NCBI GenBank assembly: GCA_034440575.1
Contig: JAOTOL010001325.1
Span: 186,001-250,000 of the forward strand
DNA: 64,000 bases
Origin: Imbricaverruca yamaguchii
Taxonomy: Eukaryota > Arthropoda > Thecostraca > Neoverrucidae
Reading direction: 5' to 3'
In this document: in pieces, positions 9,323 to 20,348 of the stretch
Layout: the number at the start of each line of letters is the position of its first letter
Position numbering within the stretch: the stretch's first letter is position 1
Made by a program: the position numbers and the translations under genes
Notes under the pieces: model-generated
Databases searched by the model: none
The model's input: the letters and a program-made list of their open reading frames with translations, nothing else
Told to the model about the DNA's origin: nothing

Positions 9323-11055
9323 TTGGGTAGCTTCAAGACCATGGAAGGGGTCTTGAATCATCTTGAATCTATTGAATCATCTGCAGGGGCATACCGCCCT
9401 GCACGTCTATCTCCCCGTCGCGTTGCGACTACCACTGCTTCCCATAGCGGGAGTGTAGCTCGGAGATTGGAACCTTTGTTGACATCGCCACGAATACTAA
9501 TTCCGAAATCGAGTGACCCTGGTAGAAGTCTGTCTGCTCTTTCGCCGTTTGAGCGGAAGCGTGGGTGTGACAAATTTGGAGACGTTGCCAGATGCGAAAA
9601 GTTATGAGATGGAGGAATAGAGGTGAAATTTCAGAGCATTGATGACGCCAGGAAAACCCTATGGCTAACATAATTTACTTACGATGTGAGAGACCAGGGC
9701 AGGATGAGGGATGTAACTATACCTATTTCAGTCCAGCCACATAAGACAAAGAATCACTCCAAGGGTGTGATAAATTGTTTTGATTTCAGGGACATATCGG
9801 ACTCTGACATTGTCGATGGCCTGGCGGAATTCGGTGTCATTGAAGTGCGTAGGATCAAGGTGAAGCGAGGAAATGAACTACAGGCGACGAACAGCATCGT
9901 CCTGAATTTTTATTCTACAGACCCCCCCCCTCGGCAATACACGTAGGCTATATGAAGGTGAAGGTGCGTGCTTTAATTCCAAACCCCATGCGGTGTTTCC
10001 GCTGTAAAAGATGCGGCCATGCTACCCAGCATTGCCGTGGTCGTCCGTCCTGTGGTAGGCGTGGCACGACAGGACACACAAGCGAAACATGTGAAACTGA
10101 AAACGTGTGGTCCGTCAATTGCGGCCAGGGACAGGTACCGCACACGGCCTTTGGCAGGACTTGTGCAGTAAATCTGAAGGAAAGGGAAATACGAACCTTA
10201 AAATGTACAAGAAATATATCTTTTCAGCAGGCGAGAGTAATCTACGCGGATACCCACCCCAGCGTGACGTACGCAAATATGGTAAAACACACACAGTATG
10301 TCGCCACTTGCCAAGAGCCTACTAGTGCCTTTCAGTTTCTATCCCAACTTAGTAATCTGCTACGATCTTTTGGACTCACCTGCACCTCATTGCCGGAGCG
10401 AAACTTCAATTCTCGCACTGAACCTCCTTCTACCACCTCTCTGTCAAAATCATCCCCACTTCAGGCCGACTTACAGAGCTCAATATGTCCACTGATGTTA
10501 CCCGCTGCCAACACCGGGAGATCATTACCACTCCAGAATGTAAACCTCCAGATGCAGGAAACTGAAAGGCGGGCTCGCGATGCGAAACGAGCGCGACTCG
10601 TTGAAATGGAGAGGGTGCGTGCTTCAGCCCGCCAAGGAGCGGAGAAGCTTGCCGCTCCCAGACCAGCCACTCCTTCGCCGCGAAGGCATCTGGAGACTGC
10701 GTCCGAACCTTCAGCTGTGAGGAATAGCCCCCCAAAAATTGCCTCCCCTCCTCCCCGGGCGAACCCTCTCCACACTCCTCCCTCGCCCCGCCGGCGAGTG
10801 GAGGCCAAGTCCCGCGCCCCGGCTCCGGAAGGGAGCCTGTTAGGGGTAGGTGCCCTTTCACAGGCGTCCGTGGCCGGCTCTTCCCATGCGCCGACGCCCC
10901 GAGCAGACTCGCGCGCCGAAAAACGTGTGTTGCCCTGGACGGGATCATCCCCGGAGGGTGCGTCGCAGAGGTCGCGGCCGCTGACATCCTCACTGGGAGT
11001 TGATCCCGGGAAGTGCGCCCGGCCTCCGAAGGCTGGAGTCGACGACCAGTCTTAG
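9323..11055 (+). pseudogene. LINE B copy 1 ORF1: gag-like zinc-knuckle protein
   Basis: The reading frame from about 9323 carries KFQSIDDARKTL, VTIPISVQPHKTKNHSKGVI and EFGVIEVRRIKVKRG, an RRM-like region typical of I/Jockey ORF1. Two in-frame stops occur before 9686. A frameshift coincides with a C run near 9921-9929, after which VRALIPNPMRCFRC begins the zinc knuckles. The first is a complete CX2CX4HX4C. The second has its second Cys replaced by Arg (CGRRGTTGH). A basic helix (ERRARDAKRARLVEMER) and a Pro/Ser/Arg-rich tail follow. An alternative start is ATG at 9259 (MSGAGTSVSSGALDW). Confidence 0.88.
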
Positions 11056-11117
11056 TTGAACACTAGTCGGCGACTTCGTAAATATCAGCTGTTTTACTAT
11101 CCTTAACTAGCATTTTA

Positions 11118-12005
11118 ATGCTTGCAATTTTACAATGGAACTGCAGAGTGGTCCGTACAAACATGGCTGCCCTGGAGACAGTTTTCAACCAGTACTGCCC
11201 CATGGTTGTATGTCTCAAAGAGACAAAGTTACCACCACATTCCTCTCTCCACCATAATTTCTCTCTCCAAAATCTCTCCAAAATTATCACTTATCAAAAA
11301 ACAACAGGACACCCGAGACAATTGCACCATAACATTCCTTACCAGAAGGTTACGTTTGATGCCTCTCTCCAAGCAGTTGCTGCAACCGTCATCTTTCACC
11401 GAAACAAGATCACAATATGCTCCATCTATCTTCCTCCTGGACAGCTACTGTCGTTGGCTGAGCTCGAACGCCTGATGTCCCAACTGGTCCAGCCTGTTTT
11501 GCTTCTCGGGGGCTTCAATACTCTCCACGTCGTATGGGGATGTGCATGCATACATTATCGCGGCCGAGGTGTAGGGAGTTGTATTCTGGACGAAGTCCTC
11601 TGCCTTTTAAACACCGGTGCTGCTACCCACTTCACGCTTCCATCTGGTTTTACCTTCGCGATCGACCTGAGTCTTGGAAGCTCCTCTCTGGCGTGTTATA
11701 GGACCTGGTCGGCTTCTGATGATGCACTTGGTAGCGACCATTTTCCCGTCTTTATTCGGTACAATGACAGTATGACGCTTGGCTGCAGGCCTCATCGGCG
11801 GAATTTGCGTAAGACGGACTGGGGGAAATTTGAGCGCACTATGGTATGCTGCCTGTCAAGTAACGCCGATGTAAGTGCACCTTCGGTGGAACAACTTACT
11901 TCTGTGCTCCTGCGCTCGGCTAACTCTTGCATTCCACGAACTTCTGGTGCCGCACGTCGCACTCTCGTTCCGTGGTGGTCAAGAGAATACTGCGACGCCA
12001 TATGA
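11118..12005 (+). pseudogene. LINE B copy 1 endonuclease (APE type), degenerate
   Basis: The start MLAILQWNCRVVRTN matches the ILQWNCRG-R-N opening of LINE endonucleases. KETKLPP has Lys-Glu-Thr (the catalytic Glu motif). LLLGGFNTLH replaces the usual GDFN with GGFN, losing the Asp. AIDLSLGSSSL and SDDALGSDHFPV supply the later motifs including the final His. The GDFN to GGFN change suggests loss of nicking activity. Stop at 12003-12005. Confidence 0.87.
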
Positions 12006-13286
12006 GCACGTAAGCGAGCTTTTAAGAAATTCAACAACAATAGCAACCAGGTAAACTTAATTGCTTTTCAAAGGGCACGAGCCTTAGCGCGCCGTACTAT
12101 ACGAACAGCAAAGAGGAAGTCGTGGAGGGAGTACGTATCTACCATTAACCGATTTACCCCAACGACCCAGGTATGGTCTCGTATAAAATGTATTGCTGGA
12201 CAATTTAACGCGGTCCGTCTCCCGTACTACACATGCCCGGTGTCGGCGTGGCCCATCCCGCTGAGGTCGCTGTGGAAATAAGCCAAGCTCTAGCAGGACG
12301 CAGTGAAGATGGAAACTACTGCCAACAATTAATCCGCCAGAAAGTCAAATTGGAAGCAAAGCCAATTGACTTTTCGACACCAGACCATCTATGTTATAAC
12401 CAACCATTCAGTATTCGTGAGTTCCGTTCGGCGATCAGAAGCCTAAAGAGTGCTGCAGAGGGACCTGACGGAATGCACAATGGTATGCTCAAGCACCTGC
12501 CTGTACGAGTTCTTTAAGCACTTTTGGCTACGCTGAACACAATATGGGAGGGAGGATACTTTACGGATTCTTGGCGGGACGCCATTGTGGTCCCTATACT
12601 AGAACCAAGAAAGAGCAGTCTAGACCCATTGCACTACTGACCGATTGCTTTGACCTCGTGTCTCTGTAAGCTTCTATAAAAAAAAATGGTGAACGCTCGA
12701 CTCACCTGGTTTCTGGAAGAGCAAGATCTTTTCTAACCAACGGACAGTGTGGATTTAGTACATCCTTTGTACATCTGATCATCTTGTAGCATTTGACACC
12801 GCCATTCGCGTCGCTTTTAGGCGCAGACAACATTTTTTGGATATTTTCTTCGACATAGAAGCAGCCTATGATTCCACTTGGCGACACGGAATCCTGTTGA
12901 AAGCTAAGAAATGTGGAATCCACGGGAATCTGGGAAATATTATCCAACAGTTACTGAAAGATCGCTTCTTCCGTGTTCGAGTGGGAAACGAGCTTTCCGA
13001 GCGATTCTCCCAAGTCAATGGGGTTCCGCAGGGCAGCGTTTTAAGTGTTTCCCTGTTTGCCATTGACATATATATGACATTGGAGATGCACTGCCGCAAA
13101 GCATCAGACGTTCACTATTTGTCGATGACTTCGCAATATGGTCATCTGGCTCAAATACACCATTGCTAACAAGGCGTTTGCAGCTGGCGGTAAACCACCT
13201 CCAAGGATGGTGTACAGCTAACGGGCTCCGCTTTTCCACAGGCAAAACGGTTGCTACGCACTTTTGCCGGAGGCGATGCTCTCAAC
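12006..13286 (+). pseudogene. LINE B copy 1 reverse transcriptase, 3'-truncated
   Basis: After the endonuclease stop the frame still reads ARKRAFKKFNNNSNQVNL and RARALARRTIRTAKRKSW, homologous to LINE D at 25300-25430. RT motifs follow: FRSAIRSLKSAAEGPDGMHN, FFDIEAAYDSTWRHGIL (motif A), VNGVPQGSVLS (motif B) and, in another frame, SLFVDDFAIWSS (motif C, FVDD). LQLAVNHLQGW and GLRFSTGKTVATHFCRRR form the thumb. Several stops and frame changes are present. RNase H is absent because the copy ends here. Confidence 0.88.
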
Positions 13287-13293
13287 TCATCAC

Positions 13294-13914
13294 CTACCCT
13301 GAAATCCCCATCTCCCATGCCCCGTCCGCCCCCCCGCCCTCCGCAACGTCCCATCGCCCCCACATCCCCCAGCACCATCCCGAAATCTCTCCTCTCCACT
13401 TCCTCCCTAGGGCCTTGAACCTTCTCCCCTTCCCGTGAGCCAAGCCTCGCCCCCATCCTCGACTCCCACGTCTGCACCTACATCTCCATCCCGGGGACCA
13501 ATCAAAATCCCAGATATCAACTTCCAATACCAAGAAGCCGAGAGATACGCCCGCGAGGCAAAGAGAGCGCGCCTTGTGCAGATGGAAAGGGCCCGCGAGA
13601 GGAGTCATCAAGGAGCCAAGAAGGCAATTCCTCGGAGGCCGGGCACCCCATCGCCACGACGGCGAGTGGAGGGACCGGCTCCATCCGCCAATGAGATGGG
13701 CCCTCCCCCGCCTCTGCCCCGTCTGGGCGCCCAAAAACGAGGCCTACCACTATCAGGCTCTCCACCAAGGGGTGAAACGCCAAGTTCCCGCCCAAGGACT
13801 CAGTCCCTAGGACCGGGTCGGGCTGAAACTCCCGGCTTGCCAGAGGCCCCCTCTCTTGGGTGGGGGACAGAGCCAGGGCTTGAACTGCTTTTTACTTGTC
13901 ACCCACGTCTTTAG
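13294..13914 (+). pseudogene. LINE B copy 2 ORF1 C-terminal fragment
   Basis: The stretch EAERYAREAKRARLVQMERA and TPSPRRRVEGPA aligns with ETERRARDAKRARLVEMER and TPSPRRHLE in copy 1. The surroundings are Pro/Ser/Arg-rich in the same way. A frame change near 13430 separates the first 45 residues from the rest. The zinc knuckles are missing, so only the tail of ORF1 survives. Ends at a TAG at 13912. Confidence 0.78.
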
Positions 13915-13939
13915 CTAACTACTTCCTTTTTTATATTTT

Positions 13940-14652
13940 GACATAAGAGTTTTATTCTCCAGTGGAACTGCACAGGTTTAAGAACCAGCATCCACGACCT
14001 CCAAACCATTTTACTCTCACGAGTACCATCAGTAATTGGTCCCAAGAGACTAAGCTTTCCTCTGGTGCACAATTTCAATTGAAAATCTCCTGGCTGCTGT
14101 GTAAAGATGCTACTCCTCGCACGGTGGCTCATGGCGGTGTGCTAATTGCTGTACACAATTCTGTAGCATTTGCACATATACCTCTCTCCACAAATATTCA
14201 GGGTGTCGCTGCTCGTGTGGTAATAAATCAACCGAGCCATTACTATATGTAGCATATACCTACCTCCTACCGGACCGTTTCCACTCTCTGAGCTATTTGA
14301 AACTGTGGCTCAACTTACCCCACCTGTAATGGTGTGTGGAGATTTCAATGCTCACCACTCTCTTTGGGGCTCAACCATGATTTCTAGCCGTGGGCGTGCA
14401 GTGGAGCTTCTCATAAGCGATTTTCCTATCTGCATTCTTAACACGGGGACATCACAACACATTTTACATTACCGACTGGACAAACCTCAGTACTCGACCT
14501 CACCTTCTGTAGTCCAGAAATTGCACCCTTATTATTTTTTTCCTAATGTCGACCCCTGTTTCATATGCAGTAGCCTATCCTATTTGGCTACACGCACTGT
14601 TACAGGCTCAATTGCTATTGGGCTTTCCCATCGCCAACTATTCAAAAGTTAG
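13940..14652 (+). pseudogene. LINE B copy 2 endonuclease fragment
   Basis: ILQWNCTGLRTSIHDLQTIL opens the domain near 13955, aligning with copy 1's ILQWNCRVVRTN. Later GGVLIAVHNSVAF, VMVCGDFNAHHSLWG and ILNTGTSQH appear, the first two matching the central strands and the GDFN active-site loop of APE-type LINE endonucleases. Here GDFN is intact, unlike copy 1. Frameshifts and stops separate the three pieces. The terminal SDH motif is not seen. Confidence 0.82.
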
Positions 14653-14659
14653 GACAGCC

Positions 14660-15290
14660 AGCTTAGGAATGCCTCAGGATGCCAATATACATGTCATTAC
14701 TCTCCACACCTACAGTTCACTATAACTATTTGCATCTTTTTATTTGTCTTTTTTGGCAGATAGGCCACCACCAGTTATTAGTAAAAGTAGCCCCAGGAGC
14801 ACCTCAGCTAGGTAGCAAGCTAGTAACGCTAAGGAACACCTGGGGCCACAAAGTGAAAAATGTTATGAGGTGAAAAGTGTACATACATGTGCACTATCAC
14901 ACATCTGTGTGACAGTGTCACAGCATATCCACACATGAAATATGCACACCTAAACTTACTTCACATACATAAATACATGCACTCACGCATACATACAAAA
15001 ACATATACATACACATACACTAGCATGTACATACATAAGTATACACTGATATGCATCCATGCACATCCATTCACAAACATGCACACAGTAGCACACAGCT
15101 GAAATCACATGCAATTAATCATATAGGTACAGATGCATCATCGCATATGCATTTACTTGTTTGTCCAGCTTTACTCATACATACATATCATACATATCAA
15201 CCTACATATAGCTTCTCCTTTATGTAATGCGAAATTGTTAATTTTACTAATTATTTAGTTTGAGATGTATAAGTCAATAAAATTTGTTCT
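14660..15290. other. No gene; CA/TA-rich low-complexity DNA
   Basis: From about 14930 to 15080 the sequence is dominated by ACATACATA-type words with no fixed period. The rest is AT-rich and featureless. A similar ACATRCACATA patch lies at 19070-19140. Confidence 0.55.
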
Positions 15291-15365
15291 GATAACTATT
15301 TTCATATCATCTTTCTTAATAGGTACATGATTACAGGAGGGAAATGTTATACCAATGATAGTATT

Positions 15366-16992
15366 TCATGTTCTTGGTGCTATAAATGGTATGGAATGAA
15401 GTCTGTAGGTTTTTGATGAAAAACGTACATGGAAATGTTCAGCATGCCTCAAGTTACTTGGTGATGAGTATTTTAACATATTCATTATAGTTATTGGTAA
15501 TGTTTGATTAAAAAATTTGTGAAGTAGAAGTGTGTTCTGTTCTTGTACAATATAAGGGAACTTCAATATGTTATATGTGACAAATAGTTCATTTGTAGGA
15601 TATGAATAGTGGTGATTATCTATGATTTGTAATGCCCTTTTTTGTATTTTAACAATTCTTTCTAATCGTGTTGGAAAATTGTTTCCCTATATTAATGCAC
15701 AATAATTGAAATATGGAAGAATCAAAGTATTATAGAGGGTTTTCAATTCACGACTTGTGATAAAGAATTTTGCTCTTCCCATTATTCCTAAATTTCTGCT
15801 AGTTTTTGTAGCAACAATATGCTATGTGAAATTTCCATGTGAATTTTTCATCAACTATTACTCCAAGATATGTGATTTGCTCTTTCCTATGAACTATTTG
15901 AGAATGTATTGCTATGTTTAAGTCAGCACAAGGCATACTGGAATGAATTTGGTAGTTTGCTTTGTTGACATTCACTGATAATCTATTGGCCTGGAACCAT
16001 TATGTCATTCAGTGATAATCTATTGGCCTGAAACCATTCAGTCATTCCTCATACATTGACATTGACTTTAATTTGTAATTCCTCAATATTCGTAGCTTTG
16101 ATCATGACAGCAGCATCATCAGCAAATAAATACAATGTTCCATGTAAAGAATTACCCAAATCATTAATGTATATAAGGAAGAGTAGTGGACCGAGTATGG
16201 AGCCTTGTGGAACTCCCATAGTAATGCACTCTACATCTGAGACTACATCATTCATTTTAGTTTGCTGATAGCGATTTTTAAATAAGAATGCAATATCATG
16301 AGCAGAGTTCCTGATATGTCAATATGTTGTATTTTTTAAGGAGAATGTCAATGCTCACAGTATCAAAGGCTTTTTGAAGTCAATATAGAGACCACATGTA
16401 AGTTCTTTCTTCTCCAAAGATGTTGTAATTTGGTCATACATGTGAGCAGTCGGCATGTGGGTGCTATGTTTTTTTTTCTAAATCCAAATAGGAGAGTACT
16501 GAGTATGTTATTCAGCTCTAGATAAGATAAGAGGTAAGAATGCACCATTTTTTTTCGCAAAAATTTTGAAAGTACTAATAGCATAGAATTTGGCCTATAA
16601 TTTGTGAATTTGTTCAATTCTCCTGATTTAAATACGGGATAACTATGGCTTGTTTTAGTTGCTTAGGAAAAACTCCAATTCTGAGACAGAGGTTAAAGAA
16701 GTGGGTGATTTGTGTCAGGATATTTTCATATGTCAGTAAGAGAGTTTTTGTGCTGATGCCATCAGCCCCTCCTCCAATAGTGTTCAGTGACTTTATAATT
16801 GTTTCCTTGGATTTCATTAGTATACATTTCTTGTTCCCAATTAGCATAGTCATGCCCTGCAATATATTCTATTGGGTCTTTGCTAGAAATAGTGATATTC
16901 CTTTCTAACTTGTAGCCAATGGTTGAAAAGAAATTGTTGAAGGCATTAGGAATTTGTTCTGTTTGGTATTCATTATCTTCTTCATCTAACAT
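15366..16992 (-). pseudogene. LINE C reverse transcriptase
   Basis: Successive minus-strand fragments are: NEYQTEQIPNAFNNFFSTIG (linker before RT), GGGADGISTKTLLLTYENI (fingers), NYRPNSMLLVLSKFLRK, then TMGVPQGSILGPLLF (motif B) and YLFADDAAVMI (motif C). Motif A is degraded around 16350-16400 (SILTSKSL). The far end at 15366-15566 reads LRHAEHFHVRFSSKTYRLHS, the conserved tail of CR1-like ORF2. Frame changes occur between nearly every fragment. Confidence 0.87.
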
Positions 16993-17003
16993 CGTTTCTG
17001 GGA
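16909..17003. repeat. Inverted duplication inside LINE C, arm 1
   Basis: This 95-bp arm is the reverse complement of 17120-17214 with about one mismatch, around a 116-bp spacer. It covers LINE coding sequence (the NEYQTEQIPNAFNNFF segment), so it arose after or during LINE insertion. Confidence 0.88.
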
Positions 17004-17119
17004 TTTTTTGCTTTGTTCTATGTTTATTTATCAGCTCATGTAGTAGTTTCCAAGTTTTCTTTCCATTTGATTTGTTGCAGTGAAGGGCATTTAAATAGTG
17101 TAGCTTCTTAAATAGTGTA

Positions 17120-17214
17120 TCCCAGAAACCATGTTAGATGAAGAAGATAATGAATACCAAACAGAACAAATTCCTAATGCCTTCAACAATTTCTTTTCAA
17201 CCATTGGCTACAAG
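17120..17214. repeat. Inverted duplication inside LINE C, arm 2
   Basis: This is the reverse complement of 16909-17003. It sits exactly between the endonuclease and RT parts, where the endonuclease C-terminus should be. Confidence 0.88.
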
Positions 17215-17224
17215 AAGTCTTCTA

Positions 17225-17833
17225 TCAAATACCTGATGAGGAACTGCATGAAAAATAATTTATGAAGATATTGTCCATTAGGGAGCTAGTAGTATTTTGC
17301 ACCCGAGTACCATTTGTGATTGCTGGTAGAAAACTATATGACAATAATTGGTTTGAGTATCTTTCCACATTTCTATCATTTTTAATATTTACTAGATTGT
17401 AGTTGAAATCTCCCGTGATAATTGTAAGCTTTCTCTCATTCTCAATTATTTGCAGCAATTTTTCAGAGCCCTCAAGAAAATTATCGTGGCAGAAACTTGG
17501 TGGACGATAAATTTGGCAAATGATTAATGATCTAGTACTATTTCGAGACTCCAGTCTGATTTCAACAGCAGCAGCTTCATCAAGTTGATCTACAATATCT
17601 TTTCTTTCTTTTGATTCAAAACTATTATGAATGTAAATTGCACACCCTCCTCCTTCTCCCTGCCTTCGACTTGCTGCATACACTTGATGATTTCTCATTT
17701 CGAAGAACTTTTCTGTATCTTTGCTAAGCCATGTTTCAGATAAACATATATCTGACCAGTTGATTCCTGTTGTAGCTAAAAAGTTTTCTAAGTCATCAAA
17801 TTTATTCTTGACAGACCTAATATTTAAGAGCAT
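17225..17833 (-). pseudogene. LINE C endonuclease (APE type)
   Basis: The open segment of 202 residues has LLNIRSVKNKFDDLENFL, SDICLSETWL (the catalytic Glu motif), GGCAIYIHNSF, LIICQIYRPP and IITGDFNYNL (the GDFN loop). RVQNTTSSLMDNIF gives the later strand. The C-terminal SDH motif is lost; the frame instead enters the rearranged segment at 17214. This is the longest uninterrupted LINE endonuclease in the window, and codon choice is AT-rich. Confidence 0.9.
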
Positions 17834-17839
17834 TATAGA

Positions 17840-19459
17840 GAACCCCCTTCACGTCTGCTCTAAGTTTGCTTGGAAGTATATAATCGCATTGTCTTTCGGT
17901 GTCTTCACATACAGAAAATTCATCTCCCAGTCCCTGTTTTAAGTAGTTTAGAAAACTGGCCTGCCCTTGATATATGTCTCCGGTCACCGTAATACTCCTT
18001 AGATTCCTACCTTACCTTGTCTCAGTTTTCTGCTTCACCTAATTAACCTGATTCCGATACCAGTATATTTTTCTCACCTTTTTCTCATCTGGACCCAGAC
18101 TGTGGTGTCACAAGGAAAAAAAGAAAAGAAAGAAAAAACATGTATATAAATCAATAGGTTTTTACGTTCTATTGATTTTGAAATTTTTTTTCGGTTTTCA
18201 TTTCATTATAGTTACAAACCGAGTCACACGCGTTTCGTGTTTTTCCAAGCATTCAAACATTAAACAAACATTTCTTGTTCATTTTTGTCTCCGTCTAGTT
18301 GAGCATAGAGGGTGGCTTGTAGATAAATTGCATCTAAATAAAATGGGTAATGGCTATGCCTTAGAATAGTGTTTTTAGGAAGTGATTTGACAAACAAAGT
18401 GGAGTGCTATTCATAAAGTTGTTTGCAGTTCTCTGATTGCAAAGCTGAATAATAGTTTTGGGATTATGTGATTGCGAAGCTGAATAATATAATAGATCTT
18501 GCAGTTTTACATATTGTCATTACACGTGCGCAGTGTTTGTAAGCGAGGAGTTTCATTGATGGGGTTTTCCAAGGTCGTATGCAGGAGTGCTGTTTATACC
18601 CATTCATAGTCGTGATTGGTTGACTTTATAGTAAATTAGGCAGTTCCTAGGTATTGCCATGAAGTGCTCTGTTTAATTTGTGGTATGTAGAAATGATTTA
18701 ATGAATGATATCCCACTCAGGTAAATGGGCAAGTGGTCACCTGTCCAGGCTAACACGCTTAAGTGAACTTGCTAACGATGATGACTTGATTTGTAATAAT
18801 ATTTCTGGTCACCCAGGCACCTGGGTAGGTAGGAGGTAATTGCGTACTAATGCAACTCTATCATAGCAGCATATTAGGATGTATGTAATAAGATTGTAAT
18901 GAGATGACAGAACAGATGCTGAAAGAGGGTAAATTCGTAGGTAGGTAGGTAGCCACCCATCTAGGTAGTTGGTTGACTTGGAGATCCAGCCTACAGTCAA
19001 CAGAACAACGGCCAGATGGTGGATCTGCATCCAGGTGAGAAAGGATGCCATCGCATTCATGGATGTAAATAGGCACATGCACATATGCACATACATGCAC
19101 ATACTCGCATGTACAATTACATATACATACATATCCACACCCATGGGCACAGGGAATCAATTCCAGCTCATAAAGGTGCATATGCTAGGTTTATTTTTTA
19201 ATGATGCAAACGCTGCTGTGTGGACCACTGAGTACTATATCCAAAGGAGACTAACATGGGAATACAATGAGGATACATGTGAAGGACCTCAGCACAGCAA
19301 ACGATTGTAATATTAATGGTCAGCTTTGGTGGGTTGGTACCATTGTGTACTCTCTGTGGACATATTGTGTATTATGTGCCACTATGTGTATGAGCTTGTA
19401 ATTACTTACAGCTCACTCTTGTAAGTTACTCCATAGTTGCACAAGTATGCTGGAGTTTT
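17840..19459. other. No gene recognised
   Basis: Much of this is AT-rich DNA. An A/G run lies at 18112-18140. A TAGG-rich patch with GGTAGGTAGGTAG lies at about 18820-18970, and a CATGCACATA-rich patch at about 19065-19140. Nothing matches a protein domain I know. Confidence 0.45.
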
Positions 19460-19705
19460 GCACATGGCACCCCTGAGGTCTCAGATTAAAAAAGCTTCTT
19501 TGAAGCAAGTCAGCTTTCAGCTTAGACTTTATCTTTCATTCACACTCACATTCATCATCCATGGTCTCACGTCATACCAATAGCACCTTGGCAGTATGAT
19601 CGGGAGCATAGCCAGGGGTGTCTTAGTAGTTTTCAATGCATGTGAGTCTAAACTGTCATCAAAAAAGCTACCATGTCTCACATCATCTACATATGTTTAG
19701 TCCCA
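19460..19705. repeat. Dispersed repeat R, copy 2
   Basis: Similar to 7945-8175; landmarks include GCTTCTTTGAAGCA, CTCACGTCATACCAATAGCAC and GGCAGTATGA. The copies differ by scattered substitutions and small indels. Confidence 0.65.
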
Positions 19706-19812
19706 CAGAACATGAACCCCTGTAAAGTATCCCCATGTAGATATACATAAAATAAATCAAATACATTTTTGGTGGTCCAAACAACAATGGATCTGCATTG
19801 TGGTATGCATAT

Positions 19813-20157
19813 TAGGCCATGTCGTCGTTCGTCAGATTAAGATTTGGATCTCGGCGGGGTAATTTTTTTGTGCCTTGCTATGTAGTAATATAAAATAAAA
19901 ACAAACATTCCCAAAAAGTTGAGTTTCAAATCTATAGAAACGAGGATCTTGTGATGTCTGCAAATTTTGTCTCCAACGCCCCAGGCGAGGGTTGGTTGGA
20001 AGTTTTTACACAGTCACCGTTTCTCTCCTAATCAAGTTATAGCTGCCAAACAAAAACGAGCATGTTGCCCGTCATCAAAGGAACACGATGGTACCCAGTT
20101 TTGAGGCTTGGGGTCAACTGGTGACCTCCCAGGTCAGGTCAATGACCAGAATTAGGC
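19813..20157 (+). repeat. Left terminal inverted repeat of the DNA transposon
   Basis: 345 bp, the reverse complement of 23574-23918 with few differences (for example ATGACCAGAATTAGGC versus ATGACCCAAATTAGGC at the inner end). Confidence 0.92.
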
Positions 20158-20348
20158 CAAAACATGCATATGTTTTCGTTTGTGGGGGCCGCATGTCAAA
20201 CATATTAGGGTTTCAGGCAACGGAAATAAATATGATGGCCCTCTGATGCTTCTCAGATCTAATGGTGTGCCTGCTTTCAGATCTAATGACCGCCTACTTT
20301 GTCGTAAAGCTGCTGTGCTGTGAGTGGTCACCGGCCAAGCCGCAAGAA

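Larger units (their letters stand above)
9259..13286 (+). mobile_element. I-like non-LTR retrotransposon (LINE B, copy 1)
   Basis: The order is a zinc-knuckle ORF1 (to 11055), an APE endonuclease (11118-12005) and reverse transcriptase (to about 13286), all on the plus strand. The RT is cut short just after the palm/thumb, where homologous LINE D continues, and a second copy's ORF1 sequence starts. ORF1 and RT style (FVDDFAIW, TWRHGIL) match I-like elements common in arthropods. Multiple stops and shifts show it is inactive. Confidence 0.88.
13287..14652 (+). mobile_element. I-like LINE B copy 2, truncated at both ends
   Basis: Immediately after copy 1's broken RT comes the Pro-rich C-terminal half of ORF1 and the start of ORF2 endonuclease from a related copy. 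The endonuclease stops near 14650 and no RT follows. It may be a separate insertion into copy 1 or a recombination product. Confidence 0.75.
15366..17833 (-). mobile_element. CR1/Jockey-group LINE C, broken
   Basis: On the minus strand this encodes endonuclease (17833-17225) followed by reverse transcriptase (about 16992-15366). Motif style resembles LINE A, but sequences differ enough to be a separate family. Two internal rearrangements are visible: an inverted 95-bp duplication at 16909-17214 and a short direct duplication at about 15970-16040. No ORF1 was identified. Confidence 0.87.
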
